Positions 43,293 to 52,110 of a stretch of 64,000 nucleotides of DNA are shown one piece after another. The notes under the pieces are model-generated. The model was not told the origin of the DNA. It was given only the letters and a program-made list of their open reading frames with translations, and did no database searches. Position numbers and translations under genes: made by a program. This DNA is from an uncultured Microbacterium sp. GTDB taxonomy: Bacteria > Actinomycetota > Actinomycetes > Actinomycetales > Microbacteriaceae. The stretch is from assembly GCF_947632095.1 (NCBI RefSeq), contig NZ_CANROA010000002.1, positions 1-64,000 on the forward strand, read 5' to 3'. The first letter of the stretch is position 1; each line of letters starts with the position of its first letter.

Positions 43293-46200
43293 GCGCTCAC
43301 CGCCGGAACCGTGTGGATGCGGCACGGATGCACACGCCACTGGACGTCGTGGCAGTGCGTCTCGACGTGGGCCGTGAAACTGTTGGACGACATGCCGCGA
43401 GCCGCATCGGCGAGACGGTTCAGGAACCGCGCGCGGTCCTCACCGCGCAGCGTGTGCTGATGCGCGACCCGGTAATCGCTCTTGGCCAGTGTCTGGGCCA
43501 CGAGCACGAGGCGCGCTCCGGCGAGCGCGGCGGCATCCGCGCCCGCGACCTGCCCCTGCTCGACCGCGATCTGATACGCCGCGAGCTGAGCGTGCTCGAG
43601 CACCTTCCCATCGGACTCCGGCTCGTTCTTGCCGGTCTTCAGATCGACCACGACCACCCGTTCTCCCTCGGCCTCCGACCGCATCGCGGTCATTCCTCGT
43701 CCGCGCGCCGCCGCATGCTCGCCGCCGCCGGGCGGATACGCCTCGACGCGGTCGATGAACCCGTGCACGAGCGCGCGGTGCGGGCCGTGCACCTCGTCTC
43801 CGGTGTATACCGCGGGTGCCGCCTCGTCGTCACCGGGGCGCTCGGGCACCTGCACGGCGAAGCGGAACTCGCCCTCGTTCGCGATCACGCGTCCGCCCTC
43901 GGCCGTGACCCGATCGAGGTAGGAGTGCAGCCGATCGATGTACAGCTCGGCCCGACGACGTTCCTTACGACCGATCCACTCCGTCTCGAACTCGAGCTCC
44001 GGCCAGAGCCGGGCCACGACCTCACGCATCTTCTCGAGCTCGCCATCGGGCGCGATCTCCATGGCGGAGTGGATGATGGTGCCGATCCCGGCCGATGGCG
44101 GCAGCACCGTGTCTCCGCCGAGCGAGGAGATCGCCCAACCCAACTCGCAGGTCTCGAAGGCCTCCATCCGCGACGGCGAGACCCGCGCCGCCTCGACCTC
44201 GAGGTCGTGCAGCGGAGCCGTCGTCGACGGTTCCGGAATGCCGTACCACTCGGCCGGGGCTGCTCCCGGGACGTCGGCCTCGGCGAGCAGGCGGAGCTCG
44301 CGCGCGGCCATCGTGCGCACGGCGGGATCGCTCGAGCTCGTCAGTGTGCGCCGGTGGCGAGCGACCAGACCGCGCAGCGTGAGCGGATACTCGGAGGACG
44401 GATGCTCCGACAGCGGCGCTGGCTCCGGCAGGAACGAGAAGAACGGGCTCGGCCCCGTCGCGTCGTCGTCGACCGCCGTCACGACGATGCGCGAACGAGC
44501 CCGGGAGACGGCGCGCACGAACAGACGGAGCTCGTCGTGCAGCGCTTCTCGGCGCCGGTCGATGGCTCCGGGCGGGTCCAGCGGCGCGCCCGTGCGCGCA
44601 GCGGCGACGGCATCGGCCAGACGCCACGTCTCGAGCATGCCGCCGCGCAGGCGGGTATTGGGCCAGACACCGTCCTGCACACCGGAGACGATGACCGCCT
44701 CGAATTGCGTTCCCAGAGCCGTGGCGGGCGTGAGGAGGGTGACCAGGCCCGGACGATCGGGGGTCGAGAGCGTGTCTTCGGGCACCTCGCTGTCGAGGAT
44801 CTCGCGCACGAACGTCTCGGCGCGTTCATTCGGCGTGCGCTCGACGAAGCGCTTGGCCGCATCGAACAGTGCGACCAGAGCGTCGAGCGAACGTGCGACC
44901 TCGGCGCCGCCGGGCTGCTCCGCGGCCTCGCGCCAGTGCCGTTGAAGCTTCGAGCCGTCGAGGGCGCGCGCATCGTCCCAGATGCGCCACAGCAACTCGT
45001 GGATGGTCTCGTTCGCGGCGGCCGCCGCCGTGGATTCGGCGAGCGTCCGCGCGAAGCGGGCCGCGACGCGAGCCTCCGGAGCGTCGATGAAGGTGAAGGC
45101 GAGAGGCTCGGCCATGGCCGCCCGCAGCAGCTCGGATGCCGGCGTCGCCCCGCCCTCGGCGAGCTCGGCATGCCGCATCCGCGCGCGCAGACGGCGCAGG
45201 CCCACGGCATCCATCCCGCCGAACGGCGAGCGCAGCGCGTCGACGAGCATCTCGGTGGTGCGCTGCTCGAGAGGCGTGAGCGCGAGACGGACGATGCCGA
45301 CGATGTCGCGCACGATGCCCTCGCTGCCGAGCGGGCGCTGCACGCCCGCGGCCCGGGTCGGGACCTCGCGCGCCGCCAGCTCGGCCTCGAGCATCGTCAC
45401 CTGCCGGGTGTCGTGGGCGATCACCGCCATGTCGCTCCACGCGATGCCGTGGCTGAGGCGCCAATCCCGGAGCGTGCCGGCGATCCGGTCGATCTCTTCA
45501 TGGGGAGATCCCGCCAGATAGGTCTGCACGGCATCATCGGGCTCGTCCGGACGGGGCCCGGGGGCACGACGGTGATCGACGCGACCGGCGACGCCGATCG
45601 CCTGGGTGACGGTGCGCGTCAGATCGGTGAGCGCACGGGTCTGCCGGTGCGCGGCGTCGAGGACGAACAGATGCTCGAGCACCGTCGTGAGTTCGTGGAA
45701 CAACTGCGGACTCGCCCCGCGGAATGCCCCCGAGGAGATGTCGGGGTCGCCGAAGGCCATGACCGCGATGCCGCGCTCCCGCAGTGCCCGCACGAGCGTG
45801 ATTCCCCCGCGCGTCGTCTCCTGCGCGTCGTCCATGAGCACGACCCGCAACGGCGCCAACGGGCCGAGCGTCGCCGCATCGGCGCGCTGCAGGATCGCCG
45901 CCGCCTCGCTCACGAGGTCCGCGGCGTCGCGGTAGGAGGTGCGCATTCCCGCGAGCACCGCGCGGTACTCCTCGGTGAAGTCGCCCACCGCGCGCCACAC
46001 CGGGCGGTCGGAGGCCTGCAGCTCGTCGGGCCGGACGCCCAGTTCGGTGCACTCCGCGAGGAAGGCTCGCAGCTCCGACCGGAACCCCGTGGAGGCGCGC
46101 ACCGAGCGGCTCAGCGTCTCGGGCCAGCGACTGGGCTGTCCCGACTCCTCGTCCTCGGCGTCTCCGGCGAGGAGATCGGCGATGATGCGGTCCTGATCGG

Positions 46201-46531
46201 CTCCGGTCAGCAGCGCCGGGGGCTCCTGGCCCGCGTGCACCATCGCACCGCGGACGATCTGGAACGCCAATGAACCGAGCGACCGTGCCAGCGGCCCCGG
46301 TGTCGCCTGCGCGATGCGCACGCCGATCCGGTCGCGCAGCACGGTCGCCGCCTGACGATTCGCGGTGAGCACGAGCACCTCTTCGGGCGCGAGCGCATCG
46401 GGACCGGACAGCAGGTGCGCCACCCGGTCGATGAGCGTGTGCGTCTTGCCCGTGCCCGGACCTCCGATGATCACTCCGGATGCCTCGACGGGGGCGTTGA
46501 CGACCGCTCGCTGGCCAGCATCCTCTGTCAT
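43289..46531 (-). CDS. adnA: AdnA-like ATP-dependent helicase-nuclease subunit
   Basis: 1080 residues from ATG 46531 (ATG 46561 is 10 codons upstream in frame; neither has a good ribosome site). Walker A VIIGGPGTGKTHTLIDRV, VLTANRQAATVLRDRIG, VVLMDDAQETTRGGITLV (a degenerate DEXX box, as in AdnA) and AVIVSGVQDGVWPN. The C-terminal nuclease has LVHGFIDRVEAYP and VVVDLKTGKNEPESDGKVLEHAQLAAYQIAV. It is the lead subunit of the AdnAB resection complex. It is followed by adnB with a GTGA overlap. Confidence 0.9.
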   Translation of the reverse strand: MTEDAGQRAVVNAPVEASGVIIGGPGTGKTHTLIDRVAHLLSGPDALAPEEVLVLTANRQAATVLRDRIGVRIAQATPGPLARSLGSLAFQIVRGAMVHAGQEPPALLTGADQDRIIADLLAGDAEDEESGQPSRWPETLSRSVRASTGFRSELRAFLAECTELGVRPDELQASDRPVWRAVGDFTEEYRAVLAGMRTSYRDAADLVSEAAAILQRADAATLGPLAPLRVVLMDDAQETTRGGITLVRALRERGIAVMAFGDPDISSGAFRGASPQLFHELTTVLEHLFVLDAAHRQTRALTDLTRTVTQAIGVAGRVDHRRAPGPRPDEPDDAVQTYLAGSPHEEIDRIAGTLRDWRLSHGIAWSDMAVIAHDTRQVTMLEAELAAREVPTRAAGVQRPLGSEGIVRDIVGIVRLALTPLEQRTTEMLVDALRSPFGGMDAVGLRRLRARMRHAELAEGGATPASELLRAAMAEPLAFTFIDAPEARVAARFARTLAESTAAAAANETIHELLWRIWDDARALDGSKLQRHWREAAEQPGGAEVARSLDALVALFDAAKRFVERTPNERAETFVREILDSEVPEDTLSTPDRPGLVTLLTPATALGTQFEAVIVSGVQDGVWPNTRLRGGMLETWRLADAVAAARTGAPLDPPGAIDRRREALHDELRLFVRAVSRARSRIVVTAVDDDATGPSPFFSFLPEPAPLSEHPSSEYPLTLRGLVARHRRTLTSSSDPAVRTMAARELRLLAEADVPGAAPAEWYGIPEPSTTAPLHDLEVEAARVSPSRMEAFETCELGWAISSLGGDTVLPPSAGIGTIIHSAMEIAPDGELEKMREVVARLWPELEFETEWIGRKERRRAELYIDRLHSYLDRVTAEGGRVIANEGEFRFAVQVPERPGDDEAAPAVYTGDEVHGPHRALVHGFIDRVEAYPPGGGEHAAARGRGMTAMRSEAEGERVVVVDLKTGKNEPESDGKVLEHAQLAAYQIAVEQGQVAGADAAALAGARLVLVAQTLAKSDYRVAHQHTLRGEDRARFLNRLADAARGMSSNSFTAHVETHCHDVQWRVHPCRIHTVPAVSA

Positions 46532-46682
46532 GGCATCCACGCTATCCGGCCCCGCCGACATCGCCGTCGCGGCCCGCGGCCTCCCCCGTTGTGCGCCCCT
46601 GGCGAAACCTTCCCCGCCGCCGGTCCTCGCGCCGCCGGCCGGGGTAGAGTTGGCGCAGTCCCCGACATGTCAAGGAGCACGC

Positions 46683-46907
46683 GTGGAAATCCGCATCGGC
46701 ATCATCAACACCGGCCGCGAACTGAACTTCGAGACCGCCACCAGCGCAGACGACGTGCGCAGCCAGGTCGCCGCAGCCCTCGAGCAGAGCGCGGCCAGCG
46801 TCAGCTTCAGCGACGTCAAGGGCAACTCCTACATCGTGCCGACCGCGAACCTCGCGTACATCGAGCTCGGCACCGAAGAGTCGCGTCGCGTCGGCTTCGT
46901 CGCCTGA
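46683..46907 (+). CDS. DUF3107 domain-containing protein
   Basis: 74 residues from GTG 46683, with AAGGAG five bases upstream. The sequence VEIRIGIINTGRELNFET and IVPTANLAYIELG is the small actinobacterial DUF3107 family (mycobacterial TB9.4/Rv3208A, from memory). Function unknown. It is divergent from adnA, followed 7 bases later by a small membrane protein gene. Confidence 0.9.
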   Translation: MEIRIGIINTGRELNFETATSADDVRSQVAAALEQSAASVSFSDVKGNSYIVPTANLAYIELGTEESRRVGFVA

Positions 46908-46914
46908 CGATCCG

Positions 46915-47202
46915 ATGTACATCCTCCTCGCACTCATCGCCGCGTGCGCGCTGGGAATCGGCGTGCACTACCTGATCCCGAACCGTGAGCTGCGCGGCGT
47001 CGCCCTCGTGCCCGCGACCGCGACCGCCGCATCCGCGGCGATCTACACGATCATGCAGTGGAGCGGAATGAGCCAGACGAACGGCTGGCTCTGGCTCGCA
47101 TCCATCGTCGGATCGCTCGCGATCGCCGCGGTCGTCGGCGTGGTCCTGACCCGTCGCCGTCAGACGGAGGACGCCGAGAAGAAGGCCGCGCTCGGACTCT
47201 GA
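46915..47202 (+). CDS. Small three-TM membrane protein
   Basis: 95 residues with three hydrophobic segments (YILLALIAACALGIGVHYL, ALVPATATAASAAIYTIM, WLWLASIVGSLAIAAVVGVVL) and a basic tail RRRQTEDAEKK. No family recognised; common beside DUF3107 in Microbacteriaceae as far as I recall. It starts 7 bases after the DUF3107 stop, so both are one transcript. It converges with the ferritin-like gene. Confidence 0.8.
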   Translation: MYILLALIAACALGIGVHYLIPNRELRGVALVPATATAASAAIYTIMQWSGMSQTNGWLWLASIVGSLAIAAVVGVVLTRRRQTEDAEKKAALGL

Positions 47203-47217
47203 GCAGACCTCCGGCTC

Positions 47218-47928
47218 TCAGGCCGCGAGACCCATCGCATCCATCCGCCGGGCGTGCGCTCCCATGAGCTCCGTGTAGACGGGCTCGACCCGCTCCTCGT
47301 CCTCGGCGAGGCGCTCGGTGCGCAGCGCCTGGCGGGCGACGAGCAGCGTGTCCCCGACCAGCCGCCGAGCCCACATCGACAGCAGCGATCGCCATTCGGC
47401 GTCGCCCTCGATCGTCTCGGTGAGGATGCGCACGATCTCGCCCGTGGCGTCGTCCTCGCTGAGGATCTCTGCCACGCGCTCCCCCGTGCTCCCATAGCTC
47501 GAGGCCAGCGCGAGATAGAAGTCATCGAGCATTCCCGCCGTGATGTACACCGACAGCAGCGTCTCGCGCGGGCGCGCTCCGATCGTCTTGCGGCGGAACG
47601 CATCCAGATGCTCGCGGAACGGCAGCATGACCTCGGTGGGGTCATCGCCCTGCGCGCGGATCACCTCGACGATACCGGTGTGCTTGCTCAGAGCCGCTCC
47701 GGCGGCCTCAGTCAGCGCACCCTTCTCGTCGAGATCGGGGGTGGCCCGGATCAGCCGCGTCAGCGTCTCGAAGTAGCCCAGCTGCAGATAGGCGGCCTGG
47801 CCGAGGAAGCGGTTCAACTCGGGGGCGAGCTCCGCGAAATCGACGCGCGTCGCATCGCCCATGTCTCCCCTGCTGCGCAAGGACAGCATGCGACGGGGCT
47901 TCTCTTTGCGCCAGAACCACTTCACCAC
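47218..47928 (-). CDS. Ferritin-like fold protein (MiaE-like)
   Basis: 236 residues of mostly long helices: ELAPELNRFLGQAAYLQLGYFETLTRLI, AAGAALSKHTGIVEVI, YITAGMLDDFYLALASSYG and ILTETIEGDAEWRSLLSMWARRL. Carboxylate/His positions (E near LGYFET, SKHTGIVEVI, ETIEGD) fit a four-helix ferritin-like core of the MiaE_2 family. The family includes tRNA hydroxylases, but most actinobacterial members are uncharacterised. It lies next to the DEAD-box helicase gene, divergent from it, as in Rv3210c-Rv3211 from memory. Confidence 0.8.
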   Translation of the reverse strand: MVKWFWRKEKPRRMLSLRSRGDMGDATRVDFAELAPELNRFLGQAAYLQLGYFETLTRLIRATPDLDEKGALTEAAGAALSKHTGIVEVIRAQGDDPTEVMLPFREHLDAFRRKTIGARPRETLLSVYITAGMLDDFYLALASSYGSTGERVAEILSEDDATGEIVRILTETIEGDAEWRSLLSMWARRLVGDTLLVARQALRTERLAEDEERVEPVYTELMGAHARRMDAMGLAA

Positions 47929-48104
47929 GCGTTCAGACTACCCGCGCGCGAAGATAATCTGCGGCGATCCGGAGCCCCTCGGGTAGTGTGGGGAGGTGTC
48001 CTGCCGTCGGAGCAGGACCCCGCGCCTGTGGCACAAAGACGGCGTGGATCCGTAACGAGGCGATCTCTTCGCTTACGAAGGTCGCCGGACAGGCAATAGA
48101 ACAC

Positions 48105-49619
48105 GTGACAACTTTCGCCGATCTCGGCATCGATCAGGACATCGTCGACGCACTCGCCGCCAAGGGCATCGTCGACGCCTTCCCCATCCAGGAGCAGACG
48201 ATCCCCCTCGGCCTCCCCGGCCAGGACATCATCGGCCAGGCGAAGACCGGTACCGGAAAGACCTTCGGCTTCGGCATCCCGGTCGTCCAGCGCCTGGGCG
48301 AGAACCCGGAGCCGGGCGTCAAGGCCCTCATCGTCGTGCCCACCCGCGAGCTCGCGGTCCAGGTCTACGAAGACATGGACCTGCTGACCAGCAACCGCTC
48401 CACCAGCGTCGTCGCCATCTACGGCGGCAAGGCCTATGAGGGCCAGATCGACCAGCTCAAGGCCGGTGCGCAGATCGTCGTCGGCACGCCGGGCCGCCTC
48501 ATCGACCTCGCGGGCCAGCGCCTGCTCGATCTGTCGAACGCGACCGAGGTCGTGCTCGATGAGGCCGACAAGATGCTCGATCTCGGCTTCCTCGCCGACA
48601 TCGAGAAGATCTTCTCCAAGGTCCCCGCGGTTCGGCACACGCAGCTGTTCTCGGCGACCATGCCCGGCCCGATCGTGGCCCTGGCGCGCCGGTTCATGTC
48701 GAACCCCATCCACATCCGCGCCAACGACCCCGATGAGGGCCTGACGCAGGCCAACATCAAGCACGTCATCTACCGCGCGCACTCCCTCGACAAGGACGAG
48801 GTCATCGCCCGCATCCTGCAGGCGGAGGGCCGCGAGAAGACGGTGATCTTCACCCGCACCAAGCGCGCGGCGCAGAAGCTCGTCGACGAGCTGAGCGACC
48901 GCGGCTTCAACGTCGGCGGCGTGCACGGAGACATGGGCCAGGAGCAGCGCGAGCGCTCGATGGCGGCGTTCAAGGCCGGCAAGAAGGACGTGCTGGTCGC
49001 CACGGACGTCGCCGCCCGCGGCATCGACGTCGACGACGTCACCCACGTCATCAACCACACGATCCCCGATGAGGACAAGACCTACCTGCACCGCGCCGGC
49101 CGCACGGGCCGCGCGGGCCGCAACGGCACCGCCGTGACCTTCGTCGATTGGGAAGACCTGCACAAGTGGGCCCTCATCAACCGCGCCCTCGAGTTCGGTC
49201 AGCCCGAGCCCGTCGAGACCTACTCGTCGAGCCCGCACCTGTACACGGATCTGAACATCCCCGAGGGCACCAAGGGCCGTCTGACGACGGCGCCCAAGGC
49301 CCAGGCGCCGAAGAAGCCGGCGCGCCAGCGCCCCGAGAAGGCAGCCGACGTCGCCGCCGAGCAGGGCGCGGGCGACGGCACCACGCGTCGCCGTCGCCGT
49401 CGCCGCCGCGGCGGTTCGGATGCAGCGGTCGGATCCACCTTCGTCGAGGATGCCGCGTCCCCCGCCGCCCCCGAGGCGGCTCCGGCCGTCGACCGCGACG
49501 CCGATGGCGCAGGAACGCACGATGGCGACAAGAGCCATGAGCACCAGGACGGCAAGCCCGCCCCCCAGCGCCGCCGCCGGCGTCGCCGTTCGGGCGGTGC
49601 GGCACCCGCCGGCGCCTGA
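48105..49619 (+). CDS. DEAD-box RNA helicase
   Basis: 504 residues from GTG 48105 (VTTFADLGID is the family start; an in-frame ATG at 47988 adds 39 weak residues). Motifs: Q motif (DAFPIQEQTI), QAKTGTGKTFGF (Walker A), PTRELAVQ, GTPGRLIDL, VLDEADKML (DEAD), FSATMP, ATDVAARGID and HRAGRTGRAG. The C-terminus is Arg-rich and low-complexity (RRRRRRRGGSD), as in RhlE-type helicases, and probably binds RNA. It should act in ribosome assembly and mRNA turnover, often in the cold. Confidence 0.92.
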   Translation: MTTFADLGIDQDIVDALAAKGIVDAFPIQEQTIPLGLPGQDIIGQAKTGTGKTFGFGIPVVQRLGENPEPGVKALIVVPTRELAVQVYEDMDLLTSNRSTSVVAIYGGKAYEGQIDQLKAGAQIVVGTPGRLIDLAGQRLLDLSNATEVVLDEADKMLDLGFLADIEKIFSKVPAVRHTQLFSATMPGPIVALARRFMSNPIHIRANDPDEGLTQANIKHVIYRAHSLDKDEVIARILQAEGREKTVIFTRTKRAAQKLVDELSDRGFNVGGVHGDMGQEQRERSMAAFKAGKKDVLVATDVAARGIDVDDVTHVINHTIPDEDKTYLHRAGRTGRAGRNGTAVTFVDWEDLHKWALINRALEFGQPEPVETYSSSPHLYTDLNIPEGTKGRLTTAPKAQAPKKPARQRPEKAADVAAEQGAGDGTTRRRRRRRRGGSDAAVGSTFVEDAASPAAPEAAPAVDRDADGAGTHDGDKSHEHQDGKPAPQRRRRRRRSGGAAPAGA

Positions 49620-49632
49620 CACCCTCTGACCG

Positions 49633-49663
49633 GTGGGGCGGATGCGAGCTGCATCCGCCCCAC
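49633..49663. terminator. Terminator between DEAD-box helicase and PHP genes
   Basis: GTGGGGCGGATGC (49633-49645) pairs perfectly with GCATCCGCCCCAC (49651-49663) around GAGCT. It lies between convergent stops. Confidence 0.8.
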
Positions 49664-49670
49664 TGTCGTC

Positions 49671-50546
49671 TCAGGCGTCCGCGAGCTGAGGCGGCGTGCC
49701 GGTGGCGCGATCGATGATGCGGGCGAGCATGGCGTCCGCGGTCGTGTTCTCTCCCGGCAGGTTGGGCTTTCCGGCCCCGTGGTAATCGCTCGAACCGGTC
49801 ACGATCAGATCGTGCTCGACAGCGATGCCGTGCAGCATGCGCTTGCCCTCGTCGGTGTTCTCGCGGTGATCGATCTCGAAGCCGCCGAGCCCCTCGTCGA
49901 TCAGCTGCTCGATGAGGGCGAGCGGCATCATCCGGTCGCGTCCGGCGGTGACGGGGTGCGCGATGACCGCCACTCCCCCGGCCCGGGTGATCAGGCGCAC
50001 CGCGGTGAGCGGGTCCGGCGCGTAGTGGGGCTCGTAGTACCCCTCGCGCGGATGGAGGATGCCGTCGAACGCCTCCCCGCGATCGCGGACGATGCCGCGG
50101 GCCACAAGAGCATCGGCGATGTGCGGACGCCCGACCGTGGCATCCTTCGTCGTCTGCGTGAGCACGTCTTCCCAGGTCAGGTCGTAATCGCGGGCGATGT
50201 TGCGCACGATCCGCTCCGCGCGGCCCATCCGATCCTCACGGATGCGACGCGTCTCGTCCTGCAGCGCGGCGTTCTCGGGGTCGAAGAGGTAACCGAGCAC
50301 GTGCACGCTGCGCCACTCGTGCTTCGCCGACAGTTCGATGCCGGGGATGAACGACACACCCTGCTGTGCCGCTTCCCGCGATGCCTCGCCCCACCCCGTC
50401 GTGCGGTCGTGATCGGTGAGCGCCAGAGTGCGTACGCCGTGGGCGTGAGCCTGGCGCACGACTTCGGCGGGCGACTGCGTGCCATCGGAGTGGTTCGAAT
50501 GCAGATGCAGGTCATTCGGGCCGGTGAAACGCGGGCAATCGGTCAT
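49671..50546 (-). CDS. PHP domain phosphoesterase (TrpH/RNase AM-like)
   Basis: 291 residues. The PHP metal residues are seen as DLHLHSNHSDGTQSP, ALTDHDRTTGW, IPGIELSAKHE, VAVIAHPVTAG and VTGSSDYHGAGKPN. The family includes 3',5'-bisphosphate phosphatases and the 5'-3' exoribonuclease RNase AM. The exact substrate cannot be read from the sequence. It is divergent from the EEP gene at 50623. Confidence 0.9.
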   Translation of the reverse strand: MTDCPRFTGPNDLHLHSNHSDGTQSPAEVVRQAHAHGVRTLALTDHDRTTGWGEASREAAQQGVSFIPGIELSAKHEWRSVHVLGYLFDPENAALQDETRRIREDRMGRAERIVRNIARDYDLTWEDVLTQTTKDATVGRPHIADALVARGIVRDRGEAFDGILHPREGYYEPHYAPDPLTAVRLITRAGGVAVIAHPVTAGRDRMMPLALIEQLIDEGLGGFEIDHRENTDEGKRMLHGIAVEHDLIVTGSSDYHGAGKPNLPGENTTADAMLARIIDRATGTPPQLADA

Positions 50547-50622
50547 GATTCGACCCTACTGCCGCCGGTTCCCGGGAGTGCCGAGGCAGGCCATTCACAG
50601 CGTGCGGCTCTAGGCTCGATGG

Positions 50623-51639
50623 GTGTTTCGTCTGCTGGGGATCCTCATAACCGTGCTCTACGCGATCGCGGCCGCGGTCATGGTGTGGCCGCAGTTCTTC
50701 CGGCTCGAGCAGACCTTCCCCTTCGCTCAGCTCGTCGCCGTGCGCGGCGCTGTCCTCGGCGGGTTCCTCGTGATCGCCGTGCTGTCGCTGCTGCTTCTGC
50801 TCGCGCGCCCCATCCGCGGTTTCGCGGCGTCCCTGCTGATCGTCTCTCTCCTGGCCGCCGCGGCCACCGGGGCGATCGGCACCATGCGCGGCTACGGATC
50901 CGGCGAAATGCCCGACAAGACCGACGCGAGCGTGCGCGTGCTGACGTGGAACACCGCCGGCGAAGCGGTCTCGGCCGAGAGCATCGCGGAGACCATCCTC
51001 GATCAGCAGGTCGATGTCGTGACCCTTCCCGAGACCGCCGAATCGGTCGGCGAGCGCATCGCGGTCATGCTCCGCGAGCAGGGGCATCCGATGTGGGTGC
51101 ACCACGTGCAGTTCGGCGATGTCGACTATGGCCCGCAGGCCTGGGAGACGACGATCCTCATCTCCCCCGAGCTGGGCGACTACTCGGTCATCGCCTCGTC
51201 GGAGGACGGCTCGAGCAACACCAGTTCCGTGCCCAGCGCCGTGATCATGCCGGTCAACGGCGCGGGGCCGACGATCGTCGCCGTCCACGCGGTCGCCCCG
51301 CGCGTCGATGCGATGTCGCGCTGGCAGTCGGATCTCGCCTGGATCGCCGACCAGTGCCCGCCCGGGGACTTCATCATCGCGGGCGATTTCAACGCGACCG
51401 TCGATCACCTCGCGAGGCTCGGCGTCGACGGCGGTGACATCGGATACTGCCGGGATGCCGCGGTGCGCACCGGCACGGGCGCCATGGCCACCTGGCCCGC
51501 CGACTACCCGGAGTTCCTGGGCGCCCCGATCGACCACGTCATGGCGAGCCAGAACTGGGATCCGACGGGCTCTCTCGTGCTCGATGCGCAGGGTTCCGAC
51601 CACCGCGCGCTCGTCGTGCAGCTCGACCCCGCCGGTTGA
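50623..51639 (+). CDS. Membrane-anchored endonuclease/exonuclease/phosphatase family protein
   Basis: 338 residues from GTG 50623. Three TM segments in the first 95 residues (LLGILITVLYAIAAAVMVW, VLGGFLVIAVLSLLLLLARP, ASLLIVSLLAAAATGAIG) anchor an EEP domain outside: VRVLTWNTAG, LPETAESVGER, FIIAGDFNATVDH and IDHVMASQ with QGSDHRALVVQL. It has the usual His/Asp/Asn catalytic set. Substrates in the family range from nucleic acids to phospholipids; here unknown. A small TGACGG-GCC-CCGTCA hairpin overlaps its stop. Confidence 0.85.
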   Translation: MFRLLGILITVLYAIAAAVMVWPQFFRLEQTFPFAQLVAVRGAVLGGFLVIAVLSLLLLLARPIRGFAASLLIVSLLAAAATGAIGTMRGYGSGEMPDKTDASVRVLTWNTAGEAVSAESIAETILDQQVDVVTLPETAESVGERIAVMLREQGHPMWVHHVQFGDVDYGPQAWETTILISPELGDYSVIASSEDGSSNTSSVPSAVIMPVNGAGPTIVAVHAVAPRVDAMSRWQSDLAWIADQCPPGDFIIAGDFNATVDHLARLGVDGGDIGYCRDAAVRTGTGAMATWPADYPEFLGAPIDHVMASQNWDPTGSLVLDAQGSDHRALVVQLDPAG

Positions 51640-51648
51640 CGGGCCCCG

Positions 51649-52047
51649 TCAGGATTCGGCGTCGGCGCGGCGTCGCCGCACACGAAGGATGAGCGCGAGG
51701 ATGAGGCGCCATCCGATGAGGAACAGCGCGAGCACCAGCACGGTCACGATCATGAACGGCACGGCGGTGCCCTGTCCGCTCACGGCGCGCAGCAGCAGGC
51801 CGCCGACGACGGTGATCGCCCAGATCACGATTCCCGGCAGGACGCGGGATGCCCCGCCCCGTGTGAGAAGCACCACGGCGTGTGCCACGAGCAGTGCCAC
51901 GAGGAAGGGCCAGATCGTGTTCGCGAGCCCCGGCAGGTCGGTGAGCACGCCCTCGGCATGGGAACGCCGGCCGATCATGCAGAAGGCGAGCACGCTCACC
52001 AGATCGATGACGAGAACGAGGGCGCGGGGCATCCGACGGGTTTCCAC
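51649..52047 (-). CDS. DUF3054 membrane protein
   Basis: 132 residues from GTG 52047 (ATG 52032 is possible). Four TM helices with the family start ALVLVIDLVSVLAFCMIGRRSHAEG, then LANTIWPFLVALLVAHAVVLL, VLPGIVIWAITVVGGLLLRA and FMIVTVLVLALFLIGWRLI. This matches DUF3054 in length and pattern. Function unknown. Divergent from pepP. Confidence 0.85.
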   Translation of the reverse strand: METRRMPRALVLVIDLVSVLAFCMIGRRSHAEGVLTDLPGLANTIWPFLVALLVAHAVVLLTRGGASRVLPGIVIWAITVVGGLLLRAVSGQGTAVPFMIVTVLVLALFLIGWRLILALILRVRRRRADAES

Positions 52048-52110
52048 CCCTCCAGCGTAGGCCGCTGCCGGAGCGCCCCGGTTGTCGGACGGGAGTGAGA
52101 GACTGGAGGC

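Noticed and set aside
43265..46273. A 1002-codon open frame on the plus strand
   Set aside because: Antisense read of adnA; no domain and biased composition.
47922..49622. A 566-codon open frame on the minus strand
   Set aside because: Antisense to the DEAD-box helicase, whose motifs are all intact on the plus strand.
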